A stretch of 64,000 bases of DNA from Flammeovirgaceae bacterium UBA2366 (lineage in GTDB: Bacteria; Bacteroidota; Bacteroidia; Cytophagales; Cyclobacteriaceae), in NCBI GenBank assembly GCA_002344065.1, contig DDTK01000014.1, positions 315,168 to 379,167 on the forward strand, written 5' to 3'. Shown in pieces: positions 41,886 through 50,996 of the stretch (positions are counted from its first letter, which is position 1; each line of letters starts with the position of its first letter). The position numbers and the translations under genes were made by a program. The notes beneath the pieces are model-generated. The model did no database searches. It was not told where the DNA came from and was given only the letters and a program-made list of their open reading frames with translations.

Positions 41886-41978
41886 TTCAATGGGTTTATG
41901 TTCGAAAATAGGGAATTCTTACCTTGATGACAGGGATACACACTAACATATTATTTTAGCGGCTCATTTTTTACAACT

Positions 41979-42347
41979 ATGCATAACGATCCGGAGCTGA
42001 GTGGAAAATATTTAGGCACAATTTCGCAGGACTTTGTGAAAGTGGCCGACTCTATAAAAGAGGCTTCTTACCAGGTGCGTAAAAGAGGCTTTTCAGAATA
42101 TCCGGTTTTTCCGGTGTGCAAAGAGCCGCAGCCTGTCGGTCAGCTTTTAATTGACAAACTCACTTCCGAACTGGAATGGAATTACTACATCAGTTATATG
42201 GATGAGTTTGTACAACGTGGGTTGATTGATGCGGATAAGCAAGAAGCTTTTAAGGCAGCCTATAAAGACCCGGATGAATTCTGCTGCCTGTTTGTGATCG
42301 ACAAAGAGTTTACCAATTTTGTTTTTATACCTTACCCGGAGGATTAA
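41979..42347 (+). CDS. Conserved hypothetical protein
   Basis: A 122-residue protein without signal peptide or membrane segment, acidic (ending FIPYPED), with LIDKLTSELEWNYYISYMDEFVQRGLI in the middle. I recognise it only as a protein found in related Bacteroidota. No motif points to function. It ends immediately before the sensor kinase start (the kinase ATG follows directly after its stop), so the two are co-transcribed and perhaps linked in function. Confidence 0.7.
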   Translation: MHNDPELSGKYLGTISQDFVKVADSIKEASYQVRKRGFSEYPVFPVCKEPQPVGQLLIDKLTSELEWNYYISYMDEFVQRGLIDADKQEAFKAAYKDPDEFCCLFVIDKEFTNFVFIPYPED

Positions 42348-45300
42348 ATGTGCAGGTGGATCAGATATAGTGCACTCATTTTTTTTCTGGTGTATAACGT
42401 AAGCACGTTTTCACAGACGCTTCCCGAACAACTGGTTTTTGAGCAAGTCTATATCCCGGGAACGATGAGGTCCTCTGAAATAACAGACATTCTTCAGGAT
42501 CCCGAAGGGTTGATCTGGATAGCAGCAGACGGGTTGTTTCAGTTTGATGGGTTGAATTTTACACGCTATACCGTTTTACCCGATTCAGGTTCTATTGAAG
42601 GCAGGGAAATTAATAGCTTATTCTACGACAACCAGCGAAAAAGATTATTAATCGCTACCCGAAACAATGGAGTAGTTGAATACAATTACAATTCCAATGC
42701 CTTGCGTAAGTTACCTGCACGCGATGGAGTACCTATAATTAACGAGCTGGCCCAAACTCCGGATGGTATTATTTGGGGAACTACGTTTAACAATGGACTT
42801 TACTATTTAGAAAACGACACACTTAAACACTATAATTCCGAACAGCACAGCACCAACAATGCTACATCGTTGTGCACCTTCGGTGAGTATCTTATAGTAG
42901 GCGATGTACGAAAAATTTTCTGGATTAAAGACAGGCAGATCACCGACTCGCTAAAGCTCTCCTGGAAAGATACAGAGTTTACCATCTATGGGCGGGTAAC
43001 GGCAATGGCCATTGATTCTAAAAGCCGTCTCTATTTAGGCACAGAGAAACAAGGTCTGTTGATTTATGATTTACGCACCAAAAGATTTACCAAATATTTC
43101 TCGCCTGAGGTAAACCCATTCTACAACCGCATCAACAAAATTTTTGTTGATCAGAACGAGCGGGTTTGGTTTTTGACTAAATCCGGTGGTTTGGCAGTGT
43201 ATAGTCCGGCTACTGATAAATTCATTCAGGCCATAAAAAATCCTTTATCGGCATATTCTCTCAGTGGCGATAACTGCACCTCTATGTTTGAGGACAAAAC
43301 AGGTATTATGTGGATTGGCGCAACCGGGGCCGTAAACAAATATGACCCGGCTAAAATTAAATTTTTGCACATCACCAACGATCCGTTTAATGCCAATTCA
43401 TTATCCGATAAAATGGTTCGGGGTCTTTATGAAGAAGCGAATGGCGATTTATTGATTGGCACCGATGGCGGATTTATAAATAGATACAGTAGGGCCACAC
43501 ACCAGATAACACGCATAAAAGTTGCACCTGAAGGCTCGGAGAAAACCAGCGTACCCATGTACTTCCTGGATTTGAACGATCGGGAAATCCTTGTTGGTAC
43601 AACTACAGGGCTGGTGGTAATGGATAAAAAAAACTACACCTTCTCCTGGTACAAGCCCTTGCAGCAAACTTTTCAAAACCGCATGGTGAGGCAGTTATTG
43701 AGGCTTGACGATAAATTATATATTCTTTCGGGTGGTAATATGTTCATCCATAACCTCACCACAGGCGTAACAACCCGGTATGGAAATTTCTCATCCGATT
43801 CGCAGCGCGGGGTTGGCAACGCAACCATGATCTATGCCGATAGCAAAAACAGAATCTGGATAGGTGTTCAGGGGGGTATATCACAAATGCATGACGACTT
43901 TACGTTTACCCACTATCCCATTGAAAAAAATCCGGTTAGGCCTGATGGCTCATACTTTATGGTCTTATCAATTACTGAAATAAATAATACCATATGGATC
44001 GGTACCTTTAATTCCGGACTGTTTCAACTTGATCCGGAACAAGTTGCCCATTTGACAAGCGCAATAAAGCGAATCGACATCCCTGAATTAAATACCAACA
44101 CCGTTTATGCAACCGTGCCTGATTATGAAAACAATGTGTGGATAAGTACTAACCAGGGCATACTAAAACTGGAGTTGCAAACTGCGGCCCTCACACAATT
44201 CTCCGTTAGCGAAGGGGTGCAAGACCAGGAATTTAACCGGTTATCCTATTTAACAACCCGTGCAGGCGAAATTGTTTTTGGTGGTATAAACGGTGTTAAT
44301 GTCTTTAATCCGTCTAAAATTACTTCAAGTTATATCACCGTAAAGCCTGTAATCCTCAGTGTTTCGGGGTTTAAAGGTTTGCCAAACGAATTCTACATAA
44401 ACTTAAGGCAGGTTTCATCGGTTCAATTGAAAAACCATCAGAACCAACTTTCATTTAACTTCATTGTTCCCAACTTCCGGCAACCGGTAACCTATGCTGT
44501 TGAATATAAGTTAGACGACCACGATGTACAATGGCATAGTGCTGCCAGCAACATCATTACCTACAATAACCTGGAGCCAGGGAAATACACCTTCCAGATC
44601 CGCACCAAGTATAAAGGAGAAGTAATTGAATCGGATTCACTCGACATTGAGATTACTCCCCCGTTTTGGCAAACCTGGTGGTTTCTTACCCTGGCAGCCG
44701 GCCTGCTGTTTATAGCAACCTACACCGGCATTCAGGCGTATGCCCGCAAAACAAAACATGATAAGGAGAGACTTGAAAAACTATTAAGAGAACGAACTGC
44801 AGAAATTGAAAAATCGAGGGAAGAACTGGAGATACTAAACCAAAAAAAGGATTTGATTTTTTCTATTCTCTCACATGACTTGCGCTCACCGCTCACCACC
44901 CTTAAAGGATTTCTGTCCATTATTATTGAAAATGTAGATGCACTCCCGAAAGAGGCTATTAAAAAGCATGCCCGCAGTATTCGAAACTCGGTAAGCAGCT
45001 CACTTGATCTCATCGATAATACATTGTATTGGTCAATGTCACAAACCGGAAGCATTTCGTACACACCAGCCAATTTTTCTATTACAGATGCGTTGCGCAA
45101 AATTTATAACCTGTATCAACTTACAGCAGAAAAAAAGCGGATTCACTTCCACTTCAGCGTTGCTGAAGATATTGAGGTGTATGGCGATGAAAATATGTTG
45201 TATGTAGCCCTCCGGAACCTGGTTTCGAATGCATTGAAGTTTACAAGCGAAGGGAAAAATGTTCATATCTCAGCATCGCGTAATCATCACAATGCTATTA

Positions 45301-45524
45301 TCAAAATATCCGATGAGGGTATTGGTATGGATAGAAACTATATAGAAAAACTTATGACCGATGAACAACTGTCGCTAAAAATCGGAACCGCCAATGAAAA
45401 GGGTACCGGTTTAGGATTGATACTCTGTAAAAAATTTGTGCAGCTAAATCATGGCGACCTGAATATCGTCAGTGCCGAAAATACAGGAACTGAATTTACC
45501 GTGCGCCTTCCGCTAGCTACCTGA
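42348..45524 (+). CDS. Propeller-type sensor histidine kinase
   Basis: A 1058-residue membrane kinase. After a signal peptide (about 1-22) come two-component regulator propellers (repeats such as DPEGLIWIAADGLFQFDGLNF), a Y_Y_Y domain (about residues 690-765), a transmembrane helix (TWWFLTLAAGLLFIATYTG, about 780), a HisKA domain with the phosphorylated His in FSILSHDLRSPLTT (about 850), and HATPase with NLVSNALKF, DEGIGMD and GTGLGLIL. It has no receiver or DNA-binding domain, so it needs a separate response regulator, which is not in this window. Its end overlaps convergent thiL by 12 bp. Confidence 0.92.
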   Translation: MCRWIRYSALIFFLVYNVSTFSQTLPEQLVFEQVYIPGTMRSSEITDILQDPEGLIWIAADGLFQFDGLNFTRYTVLPDSGSIEGREINSLFYDNQRKRLLIATRNNGVVEYNYNSNALRKLPARDGVPIINELAQTPDGIIWGTTFNNGLYYLENDTLKHYNSEQHSTNNATSLCTFGEYLIVGDVRKIFWIKDRQITDSLKLSWKDTEFTIYGRVTAMAIDSKSRLYLGTEKQGLLIYDLRTKRFTKYFSPEVNPFYNRINKIFVDQNERVWFLTKSGGLAVYSPATDKFIQAIKNPLSAYSLSGDNCTSMFEDKTGIMWIGATGAVNKYDPAKIKFLHITNDPFNANSLSDKMVRGLYEEANGDLLIGTDGGFINRYSRATHQITRIKVAPEGSEKTSVPMYFLDLNDREILVGTTTGLVVMDKKNYTFSWYKPLQQTFQNRMVRQLLRLDDKLYILSGGNMFIHNLTTGVTTRYGNFSSDSQRGVGNATMIYADSKNRIWIGVQGGISQMHDDFTFTHYPIEKNPVRPDGSYFMVLSITEINNTIWIGTFNSGLFQLDPEQVAHLTSAIKRIDIPELNTNTVYATVPDYENNVWISTNQGILKLELQTAALTQFSVSEGVQDQEFNRLSYLTTRAGEIVFGGINGVNVFNPSKITSSYITVKPVILSVSGFKGLPNEFYINLRQVSSVQLKNHQNQLSFNFIVPNFRQPVTYAVEYKLDDHDVQWHSAASNIITYNNLEPGKYTFQIRTKYKGEVIESDSLDIEITPPFWQTWWFLTLAAGLLFIATYTGIQAYARKTKHDKERLEKLLRERTAEIEKSREELEILNQKKDLIFSILSHDLRSPLTTLKGFLSIIIENVDALPKEAIKKHARSIRNSVSSSLDLIDNTLYWSMSQTGSISYTPANFSITDALRKIYNLYQLTAEKKRIHFHFSVAEDIEVYGDENMLYVALRNLVSNALKFTSEGKNVHISASRNHHNAIIKISDEGIGMDRNYIEKLMTDEQLSLKIGTANEKGTGLGLILCKKFVQLNHGDLNIVSAENTGTEFTVRLPLAT

Positions 45525-46556
45525 TTTGAAGTGATCCCAACCCTGTGCCCGAAGGGGTACAGCATTTCCATGCTTGGTAACCAATATATGTTCATTTGGC
45601 TTTTCGTGAACGTAACCAATCATATGAATATCATGATGGTTTTTGATTTTCTCAAAGTCATCCGGTTGAATAGTGAAAAGTAACTCATAATCCTCCCCAC
45701 CATTCAACGCACAGGTAATCGGGTCAATCTTAAATTCCAGCGCCATGGTTTCATAGGCGGCCTGATCAATCGGAACCTTATCTTCAAAAATGCGCGTGCC
45801 CACTCCGCTATTTTTACCAATATGAAAAAGCTCTGAAGCCAATCCATCGGATATATCAATCATGGCGGTGGGCTTAATACCCAACTCTGCCAATTCAAAA
45901 ACAATATCGGTTCGGGCGATAGGTCTTAATTGCCGGCCCACCATGTATTCATATTTTTCAAGCCCCGGTTGCATATCCGGATTCGCGAGGTAAACTTCCT
46001 TTTCGCGTTCTAAAACCTGCAGGCCCAGATAGGATGCACCCAGATCACCGGTAACACAAATAATATCATTCGGCTTTGCACCCGAGCGGTACACTACTTT
46101 GTCCTTTGGTACACGCCCAATGGCCGTGATGGAGAGAATTAATCCTGAGCGTGAAGCTGTTGTATCACCCCCAACAAGATCAACCTTGTACTGCTGACAG
46201 GCTGCTCGTATGCCTTCGTATAATGCATCAACAGCTTCTACTGAAAACCGATTGCTTAACGCCAGACAAACCACCACCTGTTCGGCCCTACCATTCATAG
46301 CTGCGATATCGGAAACATTAACCGATATTGCTTTATGCCCCAGGTGATGAAGAGGCGTAAACGCCAGGTCAAAATGAACACCTTCGGCCAGCAAATCGGT
46401 AGATATTAAGATAAATTCATTACCGCCATCTAATACAGCGGCATCATCGCCAATACCCACTACCGAAGACGGATTCTGGAGTTGGGTATTTTTTGCGATA
46501 CGGTCAATCAGACCAAATTCGCCCAGTTCACTTATTTCAGATCGTTTTTCACTCAT
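45513..46556 (-). CDS. thiL: Thiamine-monophosphate kinase
   Basis: A 347-residue ATP-dependent kinase making thiamine pyrophosphate from thiamine monophosphate. The AIRS/PurM-like N-domain starts FGLIDRIAKNT and has the Mg-binding GIGDDAAVLDG (about residues 38-48). The C-domain has the sequence DISDGLASELFHIG and NGGEDYELLFTI. The ATG at 46556 gives the usual start MSEKRSEISELGEFGLI. An earlier start adds an atypical 19 residues. No other thiamine genes are adjacent. Confidence 0.94.
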   Translation of the reverse strand: MSEKRSEISELGEFGLIDRIAKNTQLQNPSSVVGIGDDAAVLDGGNEFILISTDLLAEGVHFDLAFTPLHHLGHKAISVNVSDIAAMNGRAEQVVVCLALSNRFSVEAVDALYEGIRAACQQYKVDLVGGDTTASRSGLILSITAIGRVPKDKVVYRSGAKPNDIICVTGDLGASYLGLQVLEREKEVYLANPDMQPGLEKYEYMVGRQLRPIARTDIVFELAELGIKPTAMIDISDGLASELFHIGKNSGVGTRIFEDKVPIDQAAYETMALEFKIDPITCALNGGEDYELLFTIQPDDFEKIKNHHDIHMIGYVHEKPNEHILVTKHGNAVPLRAQGWDHFKSGS

Positions 46557-46688
46557 GTTAAAAATCGGTTGTAACCGTTCATTCACCGTAAGGGTAAGCG
46601 GTTCGTCACACAAAAGTAAGATTATAACCCAATTTAAAAGATTTGAGAAGACCAGCCCCTGTATCTATGCACAACAAGAAGGCATACT

Positions 46689-46856
46689 ATGAGAAAGATA
46701 TCCATGTTGCTTGTCTTGGCTTTAATCTTTTCGGTGGCATGTTCAACGGTTCCCAAACCCTATTATGAAACTAAGGTTGGGAAGAAAAAACAGCGTTATT
46801 ACAACGCAGTTCAGTATGGTAAAAAAGAGGTTCCCGACTTTCCTAAGAGCCGGTAA
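46689..46856 (+). CDS. Small lipoprotein (55 residues)
   Basis: A short open frame beginning MRKISMLLVLALIFSVACS, a full lipoprotein signal with lipobox VACS (Cys at about residue 18), then a mature Tyr/Lys-rich peptide (PYYETKVGKKKQRYYN) ending FPKSR. It is basic and would be tethered to the membrane. Not recognised. The complete signal peptide makes it a credible gene despite its length. Confidence 0.72.
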   Translation: MRKISMLLVLALIFSVACSTVPKPYYETKVGKKKQRYYNAVQYGKKEVPDFPKSR

Positions 46857-46910
46857 TTTCTTTATACAAAATGATGATCTGTAAACATACCCAGAATCGC
46901 ATTAATAGTT

Positions 46911-46932
46911 ATCGCGGGCATTAACCCGCGAT
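46911..46932. repeat. Short perfect palindrome
   Basis: Arms ATCGCGGG and CCCGCGAT around CATTAA, 55 bp behind the small lipoprotein gene. There is no T-run, so it is more likely a repeat than a terminator. Confidence 0.6.
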
Positions 46933-47037
46933 CCCAAACTATGAATGAGATGCAGGCTCACGGGCCGGCATGACATTTAGGGATGTTTGCGGATCATCAG
47001 ATTACACAATCAACCAAAACTCCTGTGTTGATTTGGG

Positions 47038-47076
47038 GTGCAGAAAACAAATCATTTTGTTCTCTGCACTTTTTTA
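47038..47076 (+). terminator. Rho-independent terminator
   Basis: Stem GTGCAGA / TCTGCAC extended by inner pairing around an AAATCATTT loop, followed by six T. It is 180 bp behind the nearest gene on this strand. Confidence 0.75.
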
Positions 47077-47152
47077 CACAACCCGATTCAAACTATTTCT
47101 GCCCATACGTCTCCATTTCCCTATTAATACCGCAATTCTGATATACTCGGGG

Positions 47153-47177
47153 TTGCACATAATTATTATTAACTTTG
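47153..47177 (+). promoter_or_regulatory. Promoter of the 47238 gene
   Basis: TTG at 47153-47155 and TAACTTTG at 47170-47177 match the Bacteroidota -33/-7 pattern. The ATG is about 60 bp downstream. Confidence 0.55.
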
Positions 47178-47237
47178 CTGTTAAAATGAGAAACTATTCA
47201 GCCTTTTGGAGAGTTTTCTCCCTACCGATTTAAGAAT

Positions 47238-47648
47238 ATGATGGAGACTTCCAGTGAAATACATATAGAAGCTGCCCGTATGCAACAGGAGATCAAAGAC
47301 TACCTGGGCCTGCGTTCTTCCGATTTGGTTTTTGAATACAGTGCCAAAGACGGGAAAGTAAGGCTGGACTTGATTACCATTAACCCCAGGCACAACCAGT
47401 CTTTTTTATTCCATTACGAAACCGGAACCGATAAACTGGATGCCCTAAAGAAAATGCACACCTATGTGCAGAACTATAAAGAGAAGGAAAACAGTTACAC
47501 AATACAATGGGTTGCCAAAGGTGATACCGAACTACACACCTCCTATTTCCGTGCAGGTAATATTACCGATGCGCTGCAAAAACTTTATTATGGAAGGGAT
47601 ATGAACACGATTACCGTTTTTAGTGTTGTATTGAATCCTGTGTCCTAA
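47238..47648 (+). CDS. Conserved hypothetical protein upstream of an IscA-type gene
   Basis: A 136-residue soluble protein (start MMETSSEIHIEAARMQQEIKDYLGL; a second ATG follows directly). A beta-rich middle segment reads RLDLITINPRHNQSFLFHYETG. I recognise no family. It lies 11 bp before the HesB/IscA-type gene and probably shares its transcript, so it may have to do with Fe-S handling, but this is only context. Confidence 0.7.
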   Translation: MMETSSEIHIEAARMQQEIKDYLGLRSSDLVFEYSAKDGKVRLDLITINPRHNQSFLFHYETGTDKLDALKKMHTYVQNYKEKENSYTIQWVAKGDTELHTSYFRAGNITDALQKLYYGRDMNTITVFSVVLNPVS

Positions 47649-47659
47649 TTGAACGTTTT

Positions 47660-47986
47660 ATGATTACCGTTACCGATAAAGCCAAAGAAAAAATTGTTGA
47701 GATCCGTCAAAAGGAAGGCAAAACAGAAGACCCGAATATTCGCGTTTCCGTAAAGGGAGGTGGTTGTTCAGGTTTAATGTACGACCTGGCTTTTGATGAG
47801 GCTATTAACCCAGCCGACCAGGTTTTTGAAGATAAGGGCGTAAAGATATTGGTGGATAAAAAGAGCCTGCTTTACCTGTTGGGAACAACGCTTGATTTTT
47901 CAGACGGACTAAACGGAAAAGGCTTCCAGTTCATCAATCCAAATGCCTCACGCACCTGCGGGTGCGGGGAGAGCTTTTCCGTATAA
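47660..47986 (+). CDS. HesB/IscA-family iron-sulphur assembly protein
   Basis: A 108-residue A-type carrier protein that accepts and delivers Fe-S clusters. The three ligand cysteines are present: GGGCSGLMYDLAF (about residues 33-45) and the C-terminal CGCGESFSV. It has the usual start MITVTDKAKEKIVEIRQKEG. The gene order with a preceding hypothetical gene is unlike the E. coli isc operon. Whether it is ErpA- or IscA-like cannot be decided from the sequence alone. Confidence 0.92.
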   Translation: MITVTDKAKEKIVEIRQKEGKTEDPNIRVSVKGGGCSGLMYDLAFDEAINPADQVFEDKGVKILVDKKSLLYLLGTTLDFSDGLNGKGFQFINPNASRTCGCGESFSV

Positions 47987-47996
47987 CCGGCTTAGC

Positions 47997-48125
47997 TCAG
48001 AAAATAAGGCGAAGAACTTTTACACTGGTCCAGAGGGTGGTGGTTACAGCATAACCAATTAATACACTCCAAACCACTACGCGCAAAAGGTCAAATTCGC
48101 GGATGGCGTTTCCTAAAAATTTCAT
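47997..48125 (-). CDS. Small membrane protein (42 residues)
   Basis: A short frame starting MKFLGNAIREFDLLR with a single hydrophobic segment (about residues 15-30) and a C-terminal TSVKVLRLIF. Not recognised. It is on the minus strand between the IscA-type gene and the RidA gene. Its amphipathic start and one membrane helix are typical of small membrane peptides, but translation is unproven. Confidence 0.5.
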   Translation of the reverse strand: MKFLGNAIREFDLLRVVVWSVLIGYAVTTTLWTSVKVLRLIF

Positions 48126-48250
48126 ACAACAGTGGGGTTGTTGTTTTACTACAGCTTAAATAACAGTAAATTAATCAAATTGTTTGGTATTAGAGCAGAC
48201 AAACGGTTGAAATCATCCACCAACCCGTTTTAAACCGGACTAAATGAGGC

Positions 48251-48670
48251 CTATTTTTTCAAAATTGCTATGCATTTTAACTCAATGCCTATTGGTGTTG
48301 GCAGTGCATTTACCTCCACCGTGGTGCGGCAAGGCTGGTTCTCCTTAAAGTACTCTGCATAGATCCGGTTAAAGGTGGCGAAGTCCGCTTTCATGTTGGT
48401 GAGGAATACCGTCACATCCACCAGGTTTTCCCACTGCGAACCAGAGGCTTCCAGGATATACCGAACATTCTGAAAAACGGAATGGCACTGCGCTTCAATA
48501 TCGTAGGAAACAATGCTTCCCTCACTATCCAGGGTAACCCCGGGTATTTCCTTAGAGCCCTTTTTGCGTGGCCCAACACCCGATAAAAAAAGCAGATCGC
48601 CAACTTTACGGGCGTGTGGATAAAGACCAACTGGTTCGGGGGCTTTATCGGAGTTAATAGATTGGCTCAT
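48251..48670 (-). CDS. RidA/YjgF family reactive-imine deaminase
   Basis: A 139-residue RidA-type protein that hydrolyses reactive enamine/imine intermediates. Typical text: GLYPHARKVGDLLFLSGVGP, a middle VFQNVRYILEASGSQWENLVDVTVFLTNM, and a C-terminal RTTVEVNALPTPIGIELKCIA with the conserved Arg (here in PCRTTVEV) and Glu of the active site. Trimeric in the family. No operon partner is close. The other neighbours are convergent or separated by a repeat. Confidence 0.92.
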   Translation of the reverse strand: MSQSINSDKAPEPVGLYPHARKVGDLLFLSGVGPRKKGSKEIPGVTLDSEGSIVSYDIEAQCHSVFQNVRYILEASGSQWENLVDVTVFLTNMKADFATFNRIYAEYFKENQPCRTTVEVNALPTPIGIELKCIAILKK

Positions 48671-48702
48671 TTTCTAAAAGTTTGGTCGGGTACAATTTTA
48701 CT

Positions 48703-48774
48703 CTTTAGTGACTTTGCGATTTCGTGGCAAGAAAAATTCCATGTCCTTAAGCCACAAAACACTAAATCACTAAA
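48703..48774. repeat. Fold-back TTTAGTG...GTGGC repeat
   Basis: Left arm TTTAGTGACTTTGCG...GTGGC (48703-48728) and right arm GCCACAAAAC...CACTAAA (48751-48774). It is an intergenic relative of the element at 9364, between the RidA gene and the DUF4198 gene. Confidence 0.8.
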
Positions 48775-48814
48775 CTCACAAAAGAGATGTATACTATCAT
48801 TGAATACCTGGCTT

Positions 48815-49618
48815 TTAAAATCCAAACACTAAACTACCCCAATAGCTCTGCCAATCCGCTCCTTCCTCCTTTGCCGGAACCATCTTCACACAACTCACCA
48901 TCCATGCCCCAGCATTACTTAGGCGGGTAGTAATGGTGCCATCCTTTTGGGTGTAGATATTTTGCATGAAGGTGGTGCCCTCTTTTCTGTTCCAAACTTT
49001 TACCATCGTAAAAGGAAGTGGCTTGCCTTCAAACAATACCTGAAAGGTAATTTCATCGCCTTGCTTAACAGCATATGGATTCTTTACGGGTACAATTTCT
49101 AACGGCAGACCGACTTGCTTTTTAAAAGTATCATCTGTTTTAGTGCCGGTCTGTAGCAGAAGTTTAGCACACCGGGCATAGTACTCTTTGGCAGGTTTAT
49201 CCAGCAAATTATTCTTCTTCCGGAAAGCCAATACATCCTCCACACCATCTTCTTCAAGATAAGCATTGAACTTTTCACCATCCAGTTCAATGAAGGCGTT
49301 ATTGCTTTGCATCACAAACAAATGGGTTCCTTCTCTAGTGAATTTAATCTCCAGGTTATTTCCTTCACCTGGATTTACGCTTTCAATAAGTCCCTCACTA
49401 TACGAACCCGCATGATGATCCAACCGCAGTAAGCGATGCTTAGCTAAACTCCATCGCTCGCCAACAAAATTCTCGCCCACCAAAAAATTAATCTTCGCAG
49501 TTTCACCTATGGCGAACCTGAACTTATCAGGTTGCATCCAGAATTCGTGCGCTTGTGCGAGTACAGCAACAAAAGTTGTTATCAGAAAAGCTGCTGAGAA
49601 TTTTCGTTTCATATCCAT
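48815..49618 (-). CDS. DUF4198-domain exported protein
   Basis: A 267-residue exported protein with signal peptide (about residues 1-22) and the DUF4198 signature AHEFWMQPDKFRF directly behind it. A second block reads QGDEITFQVLFEGKPLPFTMVKVW. Family members are periplasmic, often encoded near metal uptake or efflux genes, and may bind metals. Here the neighbours give no such link. Its ATG overlaps the aminopeptidase stop by one base (TAATG), so it is translated after it. Confidence 0.85.
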   Translation of the reverse strand: MDMKRKFSAAFLITTFVAVLAQAHEFWMQPDKFRFAIGETAKINFLVGENFVGERWSLAKHRLLRLDHHAGSYSEGLIESVNPGEGNNLEIKFTREGTHLFVMQSNNAFIELDGEKFNAYLEEDGVEDVLAFRKKNNLLDKPAKEYYARCAKLLLQTGTKTDDTFKKQVGLPLEIVPVKNPYAVKQGDEITFQVLFEGKPLPFTMVKVWNRKEGTTFMQNIYTQKDGTITTRLSNAGAWMVSCVKMVPAKEEGADWQSYWGSLVFGF

Positions 49619-50916
49619 TACTTTGAGTTCATGAGGTCTTCAATCTCCTCAGCTTCAATGGGAATATTTTTCATCAAATCCTGAAGTCCGGTTTTGGTAA
49701 TCACTACATTATTTTCCAGGCGGATACCAAGACCTTCTTCTTTAATATAAATGCCGGGTTCTACAGTCCATACCATTCCTTCCCTCATTTTTGAAAACAT
49801 ATTTCCGGTATCATGAACATCCAACCCCAAATGATGACCGGTACCATGCATAAAATACTTCATCACCACTGGTTTATCAGGATGTTGATTTTTAATATCA
49901 GTCTTATCAATGAGTTTCAGTTTCAACAACTCCCCTTCCATTACCTTCTGCACTTCTTTATGATAATCAAAGTACATGGTGCCCGGCCGAAGCAATTGAT
50001 AAGCCGCACGTTTTACGCGGAGCACGGCATTGTAAACATCTTTTTGTCGTTTGGTGAATTTGCCACTCACCGGTATCACCCGTGTCATGTCGGCATTGTA
50101 GTTTGCGTATTCGGCTCCCACATCTAATAAAATTACCTCACCGGCTTTACAGATACTGGTATTTTCAATGTAATGGAGCACACAGGCATTGGCACCCGAA
50201 GCAATGATGGGTTCATAAGCAAAGCCCCTTGAACCATTACGAATAAATTCATGAATAAATTCTGCTTCAATTTCATATTCCTTCACACCAGGCTTTACAA
50301 ATTTCAACACCCTGCGAAAAGCCTTCTCGGTAATATCACAAGCCTTTTGCATCTGCTCAATTTCGTATTTTGATTTTATTGCCCTCAAGGCCGACATGAT
50401 GGGCGCAACACGTTCATACTTATGCAACGGATAACGTTCCTTGCACGCTTTGATAAAGCGTGAGTCGCGGCTCTCCACCCGTACTTCAGCACGGTAATGT
50501 TCATTGGTATTTAAATACACATTTTCTACACCTCCCATCACCATCATAGTGTTGAACACGCGGTGAAAATCGGATGTCCAAAGAATGGTTTCGATGCCCG
50601 TTACTTCACGCGCCTCCGCTTTGGTTAGTTTGTGACCTTCCCAGGTGGCAATCTGCTCGTTGGTTTCGCGTAAAAACAATACTTCGCGCAGTTTCTTATC
50701 CGGGTAATCCGGGCATATAACCAGAATAGATTCTTCCTGATCCACTCCAGTGAGATAAAACAGATCGCTGTTCTGTCGGAAGCGCATGGTGCCATCGGCA
50801 TTGGTAGGCATAATATCGTTGGCATTAAAAACGGCCACTGAACCGGGTTTAAGTGCCTTTATCAGTCGCTTTCGGTTATTAGTAAAAAGCTGATTATTGA
50901 TTGTGGCGTAGCGCAT
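49618..50916 (-). CDS. pepP: Xaa-Pro aminopeptidase
   Basis: A 432-residue aminopeptidase P removing the N-terminal residue before proline. The N-terminal creatinase-like domain is followed by the pita-bread fold with metal ligands in LLDVGAEYANYNADMTRV (two Asp, about residues 243-255), FMHGTGHHLGLDVHD (His), VEPGIYI (Glu) and GLGIRLENN (Glu). All ligands are present, so it should be active with two Mn ions. It is cytoplasmic. The DUF4198 gene is attached behind it. Confidence 0.94.
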   Translation of the reverse strand: MRYATINNQLFTNNRKRLIKALKPGSVAVFNANDIMPTNADGTMRFRQNSDLFYLTGVDQEESILVICPDYPDKKLREVLFLRETNEQIATWEGHKLTKAEAREVTGIETILWTSDFHRVFNTMMVMGGVENVYLNTNEHYRAEVRVESRDSRFIKACKERYPLHKYERVAPIMSALRAIKSKYEIEQMQKACDITEKAFRRVLKFVKPGVKEYEIEAEFIHEFIRNGSRGFAYEPIIASGANACVLHYIENTSICKAGEVILLDVGAEYANYNADMTRVIPVSGKFTKRQKDVYNAVLRVKRAAYQLLRPGTMYFDYHKEVQKVMEGELLKLKLIDKTDIKNQHPDKPVVMKYFMHGTGHHLGLDVHDTGNMFSKMREGMVWTVEPGIYIKEEGLGIRLENNVVITKTGLQDLMKNIPIEAEEIEDLMNSK

Positions 50917-50940
50917 AGCTTCTGGTTAGATTGTTAAAAT

Positions 50941-50970
50941 TAAAAAAACCTGCCGGTAAGCCGACAGGTT
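50941..50970 (-). terminator. Terminator behind the DUF4199 gene
   Basis: On the minus strand: stem AACCTGTCGG / CCGGCAGGTT, then a T-run of seven. It ends the transcript of the DUF4199 gene and separates it from pepP. Confidence 0.85.
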
Positions 50971-50996
50971 CCTTTTATAAAAAATCTTTTTACAGG

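Larger units (their letters stand above)
46933..47237. other. Non-coding stretch with a terminator and promoter
   Basis: No convincing protein gene. It contains the hairpin terminator at 47038-47076 and a promoter at 47153-47177. The part before the terminator (about 46935-47037) is unexplained and could be a small RNA, but no known RNA family was recognised. Confidence 0.45.

Noticed and set aside
45513..45524. Convergent overlap of the sensor kinase and thiL as a regulatory feature
   Set aside because: A 12-bp overlap of convergent genes is ordinary and no antisense regulation can be supported.
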